Assembly: GCA_018882625.1 (NCBI GenBank)
Contig: VERO01000177.1
Location: 1 to 5,242, forward strand
DNA from: Phycisphaerales bacterium
GTDB lineage: Bacteria > Planctomycetota > Phycisphaerae > Phycisphaerales > SM1A02
Length of the DNA: 5,242 bases
Reading direction: 5' to 3'
Shown: positions 2,899-5,242 of the stretch, in pieces
Layout of the letters: each line of letters opens with the position of its first letter
Position numbering within the stretch: the stretch's first letter is position 1
Position numbers and translations under genes: made by a program
The notes under the pieces: generated by a model
The model's input: the letters and a program-made list of their open reading frames with translations, nothing else
What the model was told of the DNA's origin: nothing
Databases searched by the model: none

Positions 2899-5242
2899 CT
2901 ACCGCTTGCGCACGCTCCGAAGCGCAAGGGCGAGGTCATGAACATCGACCTGCCCGTCGCGGTTGAGGTCACCTCGGAGCAGGTCTCGGTCTGCCCACGC
3001 GATGAGGAACGTGCCCATGTCCCGGTCATCCACGCGCCCATCCAGATTCACGTCGCCCGCAGCCATGCGGCAGGCCGCCGGGACGTCGCCCGAGAGCAGC
3101 ATGTCGCAGGTCGGCTGGGCATGCGAGTCCGGCGCCATCCCGCGGACCCGAGCGACGATCTCGTCACAGGTTGGAGGCACGGGTTGCGAGCCGACCGCGG
3201 GTTCCCCGCAATCCAGTTCGGATGCAGGCGTGTCGCACTCGGCATCACGGGTGCCCGCCCCATCGGCAGGGGTTGCGGGCGAACCGAGCGGTGTCTGGCC
3301 ATGCCCATCGCGAATCTGCTCGGAGGTGCTGGATTGGCTTCCGGAACGATCTTGCGCGGCGGTCATTCCGCTCCCGCCGGGCCTTCGGTGCGTGGTCGCG
3401 CCGCCGCGGTCGTGATCAGCCGAATCGCCAATGCCTCCACCCGTACCGCTGGAGTCGTCCGCTCCGTCACTGCTGGTGCCGCCGTCAGCGGGTCTGAATC
3501 CAGTGTCGGACGTCCCCGCAGGGGAGTCGCCGCGCGCGGTGATGCATCGCACCACGTATCGGCCAACGATGCCTGGCGCGATCGTCTTGTCATTGAGCGA
3601 CGAGGCAGGTGCCGGAACCGCGTCCAGCTGGGTGAGCTGGCCACCAGGCAGCTGGCGCAGCACACGGTATCCCGTGACGGCGGGGGAGCTCGATGCTGTC
3701 CAAGTCACCCGCACGAACTCCCGTTCCGTGCCGTCCGTGGCGCTGACTGATGCCGGCGGCGCGACGCTGCGCCAGCCGCGATCCGTGTTGCTCGGCGCAG
3801 ACTCCCCAGGTCCGGCCTGAGCGCGCACCACATAGGAGTAGATGGACATTGGATCCGCTGTGGTGTCGCGGAAGCGCATCGATCGCGATGTGCCGATGAG
3901 GGCCGGCGCGCCAGCGCCCGCCGAACGGTAGATGTTGAATCCGTCGCCCGAGGCCGCACTCGACCAAGAGAGCTCCACACCATCGGCGCTCGAGCCATCG
4001 GTCGCCACAAGGTCGCGTGGCGCCATCACGTTGCGCCAACCGCGGTCCGCACCGCTCGACGCCGAGTCGCCGGCAGCCGTACGCGCGCGGATGGTGTAGC
4101 TGTAGGCGATGCCCGGAATCGCGCGCGTGTCGGCGAACGTGGTTCCGCCAGGTGTGCCCACCTCCGAAGGTTGGGCGCCGGCGGCCGCGCGGAAGACGCG
4201 GTATCCGGTCGCGCCTGTGACTGCAGTCCACGAGACGTTGATGGCGGTGGTCGAGGCGCCGTCGCTCGCGGTCACGCCAGTAGGCGCAGCAACGTTGCGC
4301 CATCCGGTGTCTGGCGCGCTTGCCGCGGAATCGCCTGCGGCCGTGCGCGCACGCACCGTGTAGGTGTAGGAGAGGCCTGCGGTCGCGGTGGTGTCGGCAA
4401 ACGGCGAAGCGGTGGGGGTGCCGACCTCGGTGGCGGCCGCAGTGCCGAGCGCGCGCAACACGCGGTATCCGGTTGCGCCCGTGACGGGGCCCCACGAGAC
4501 GTCGACGGCCGCGGTGGAGGTGCCGTCGCTCGCGGCGACTGCAGTGGGCGTGGCGACATTGCGCCATCCGGTGTCGGGTGCGCTCGCGGCGGAGTCGCCT
4601 GCGGCTGTGCGCGCGCGCACCGTGTAGGTGTAGGAGAGGCCTGCGGTCGCGGTGGTGTCGGCAAACGGCGAAGCGGTGGGGGTGCCGACCTCGGTGGCGG
4701 CCGCAGTGCCGAGCGCGCGCAACACGCGGTATCCGGTCGCGCCCGTGACGGCGCTCCACGAGACGTCGACGGCCGCGGTGGAGGTGCCGTCGCTCGCGGC
4801 GACTGCAGTGGGCGTGGCGACGTTGCGCCATCCGGTGTCGGGTGCGCTCGCCGCTGAGTCGCCTGCGGCTGTGCGCGCGCGCACCGTGTAGGTGTAGGAG
4901 AGGCCTGCGGTCGCGGTGGTGTCGGCAAACGGCGAAGCGGTGGGGGTGCCGACCTCGGTGGCGGCTGCAGTGCCAAGCGCGCGGAAGACGCGGTAGCCGG
5001 TTGCGCCCGTGACGGGGCTCCACGAGACGTCGACGGCCGAGGTGGACGTCCCGTCACTCGCGGCGACGGCCGTGGGCGCGGCGACGTTGCGCCAGCCTGT
5101 GTCGGGTGCGCTCGCGGCGGAGTCGCCTGCAGCTGTGCGCGCGCGCACCGTGTAGGTGTAGACCGTGCCTGCAGCGGCGTAGGTGTCGTCAAATGACTGT
5201 ATTGCGGCCGCTGTCGTGCCAATCTCCGAGGTGGTGCCGCTG
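2899..5242 (-). CDS. Partial FN3-repeat protein with C-terminal dockerin-like domain (5' end outside window)
   Basis: The frame is open from the right edge to a TAG at 2901-2899, so the start, and any signal peptide, lie beyond base 5242. About 780 residues are visible. In order they are: a partial FN3-like unit; six units of 88-92 residues, each with the conserved FN3 Trp (VSW or VTW), mostly a Tyr in GYRV and a Tyr in the YTYTV-type strand, and mostly ending in a GWRNV-like linker; a Gly/Ser/Asp-rich linker; a short Cys-containing segment; and two 12-residue EF-hand loops, each followed by a hydrophobic helix. This layout is typical of secreted or surface proteins of planctomycetes, where dockerin-like C-termini are common without a cellulosome. 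A structural or adhesive surface role is inference; no catalytic domain is visible in this part. The gene precedes the sigma/kinase operon on the same strand with a 169-bp gap, so co-transcription is possible but not shown. Confidence 0.88.
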   Translation of the reverse strand, partial: SGTTSEIGTTAAAIQSFDDTYAAAGTVYTYTVRARTAAGDSAASAPDTGWRNVAAPTAVAASDGTSTSAVDVSWSPVTGATGYRVFRALGTAAATEVGTPTASPFADTTATAGLSYTYTVRARTAAGDSAASAPDTGWRNVATPTAVAASDGTSTAAVDVSWSAVTGATGYRVLRALGTAAATEVGTPTASPFADTTATAGLSYTYTVRARTAAGDSAASAPDTGWRNVATPTAVAASDGTSTAAVDVSWGPVTGATGYRVLRALGTAAATEVGTPTASPFADTTATAGLSYTYTVRARTAAGDSAASAPDTGWRNVAAPTGVTASDGASTTAINVSWTAVTGATGYRVFRAAAGAQPSEVGTPGGTTFADTRAIPGIAYSYTIRARTAAGDSASSGADRGWRNVMAPRDLVATDGSSADGVELSWSSAASGDGFNIYRSAGAGAPALIGTSRSMRFRDTTADPMSIYSYVVRAQAGPGESAPSNTDRGWRSVAPPASVSATDGTEREFVRVTWTASSSPAVTGYRVLRQLPGGQLTQLDAVPAPASSLNDKTIAPGIVGRYVVRCITARGDSPAGTSDTGFRPADGGTSSDGADDSSGTGGGIGDSADHDRGGATTHRRPGGSGMTAAQDRSGSQSSTSEQIRDGHGQTPLGSPATPADGAGTRDAECDTPASELDCGEPAVGSQPVPPTCDEIVARVRGMAPDSHAQPTCDMLLSGDVPAACRMAAGDVNLDGRVDDRDMGTFLIAWADRDLLRGDLNRDGQVDVHDLALALRSVRKR
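2935..3054 (-). other. Dockerin-like domain: two EF-hand calcium loops
   Basis: Two 12-residue loops fit the D-x-N-x-D-G-x-V-x-x-x-D dockerin/EF-hand pattern: DVNLDGRVDDRD at 3054-3019 and DLNRDGQVDVHD at 2970-2935. Each is preceded by Gly and followed by a hydrophobic helix (MGTFLIAW and LALALRSV). Every expected Asp/Asn calcium ligand is present in both loops. The protein ends soon after with a basic tail (SVRKR). In cellulosomes such domains bind cohesins. In planctomycetes similar C-terminal modules are frequent without recognisable cohesin partners, so the partner here is unknown. Confidence 0.88.
3070..3483 (-). other. Low-complexity linker and five-cysteine segment between the FN3 array and the dockerin-like domain
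   Basis: About 80 residues rich in Gly, Ser, Asp and Thr follow R6 (for example SSDGADDSSGTGGG) and probably form a flexible spacer. They are followed by a segment with five Cys at 3237-3070, including two PTCD motifs 20 residues apart (PTCDEIV and PTCDMLL). Apart from one Cys in R6, these are the only cysteines in the visible protein, so disulfides stabilising the C-terminal module are plausible. I do not recognise this segment as a named domain. Confidence 0.6.
3484..4287 (-). repeat. Divergent FN3-like units R4-R6
   Basis: R4 (4287-4024) and R5 (4023-3760) are again 88 codons; R6 (3759-3484) is about 92. They keep the ATDG/ASDG opening, the Trp of the VSW/LSW/VTW strand and the G-W/F-R boundary motif (DRGWRNV, DRGWRSV, DTGFRPA), but similarity to R1-R3 falls with distance toward the C-terminus. 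R5 replaces the GYRV strand by GFNIY. R6 has an insertion before GYRVL and a lone Cys in its YVVRC strand. They look like older members of the same array that escaped recent homogenisation. Confidence 0.85.
4288..5079 (-). repeat. Three nearly identical 264-bp tandem repeats (FN3 units R1-R3)
   Basis: Units of exactly 264 bp (88 codons) lie at 5079-4816, 4815-4552 and 4551-4288. At protein level R1-R3 differ at only a handful of positions, such as WSPV, WSAV and WGPV after the conserved Trp, and GYRVF versus GYRVL. Over the 263-base stretches starting at 4382 and 4645, comparison by eye shows about six substitutions. Such near-identity within one gene indicates recent duplication or ongoing homogenisation between copies. 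The unit length keeps the reading frame, so gain or loss of units would not break the protein. Confidence 0.93.
5080..5242 (-). repeat. Partial FN3-like unit R0 at the window edge
   Basis: This unit is cut by the right edge. Its C-terminal half, from YTYTV to GWRNVA, matches R1-R3 almost exactly. Its N-terminal half, translated from 5242 to about 5161, is different (for example SFDDTYAAAGTV where R1-R3 have PFADTTATAGLS). The open frame has no stop up to the edge, so the array very likely continues upstream in the gene. Confidence 0.8.

Noticed and set aside
2860..3750. A 296-codon plus-strand open frame opposite the dockerin and linker part
   Set aside because: It is antisense to a gene with clear EF-hand and FN3 motifs. 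Its translation is Arg/Ala/Gly-rich with no recognisable motif.
4171..4891. Several plus-strand frames across the repeats, including two near-identical 79-codon ones 264 bp apart
   Set aside because: They are antisense shadows of the FN3 units; their repetition simply mirrors the tandem repeat.
3590..5023. A 477-codon minus-strand frame, Arg/His-rich
   Set aside because: It is an out-of-frame reading of the 264-bp repeats. It stays open because the repeat length is divisible by three and the DNA is GC-rich; the FN3 frame carries all the recognisable motifs.
4288..5079. CRISPR-like or non-coding direct repeats
   Set aside because: The repeats are contiguous 264-bp in-frame coding units without spacers, and they encode FN3-like domains.
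4272..5222. A 316-codon minus-strand frame, Pro/Arg/Ala-rich
   Set aside because: It is the third reading of the same repeats and looks like a low-complexity shadow.

Overview
This is a GC-rich window in which every convincing gene lies on the minus strand, so it reads biologically from right to left. It holds the 3' part of a large repeat protein, then a compact three-gene regulatory operon, then a short A+T-rich intergenic tip with a candidate promoter. Three features suggest a planctomycete, perhaps of the Phycisphaerae: a secreted-type protein with a C-terminal dockerin-like EF-hand pair, a sigma factor of the planctomycete-type 'FPTTRW' ECF-like family, and a transmembrane Ser/Thr kinase with a jelly-roll-like C-terminal domain. 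The taxonomic call is inference; no marker gene is present.

Region 1 (5242 to 2899, minus): a partial gene, open at the right edge, for a protein of fibronectin type III (FN3)-like repeats of 88 residues (264 bp). One repeat is partial, three are nearly identical (R1-R3), and three diverge progressively (R4-R6). They are followed by a Gly/Ser/Asp-rich linker, a short Cys-containing segment and two canonical dockerin/EF-hand loops at the C-terminus. Region 2 (2898 to 2730): a 169-bp gap with no convincing terminator or promoter.

Region 3 (2729 to 101, minus): an ECF-like sigma factor, an unrecognised 153-residue protein and a Ser/Thr protein kinase. Both junctions are TGATG stop/start overlaps, a strong sign of one transcript with translational coupling. 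The kinase has a cytoplasmic catalytic domain, one membrane span and an extracytoplasmic jelly-roll-like domain resembling carbohydrate-binding modules. The simplest model is a membrane sensor kinase that controls the sigma factor, with the middle protein as possible adaptor, anti-sigma factor or substrate. That wiring is inferred from gene order and from known kinase-linked ECF sigma factors.

Region 4 (100 to 1): about 60% A+T over bases 1-50. It contains a minus-strand promoter-like pair (TTGACA, 17-bp spacer, TACAGT) overlapped by a 6+6 bp inverted repeat, directly before an ATG at bases 3-1. It probably drives the next minus-strand gene, which lies outside the window. No tRNA, rRNA, CRISPR array or insertion sequence was seen.
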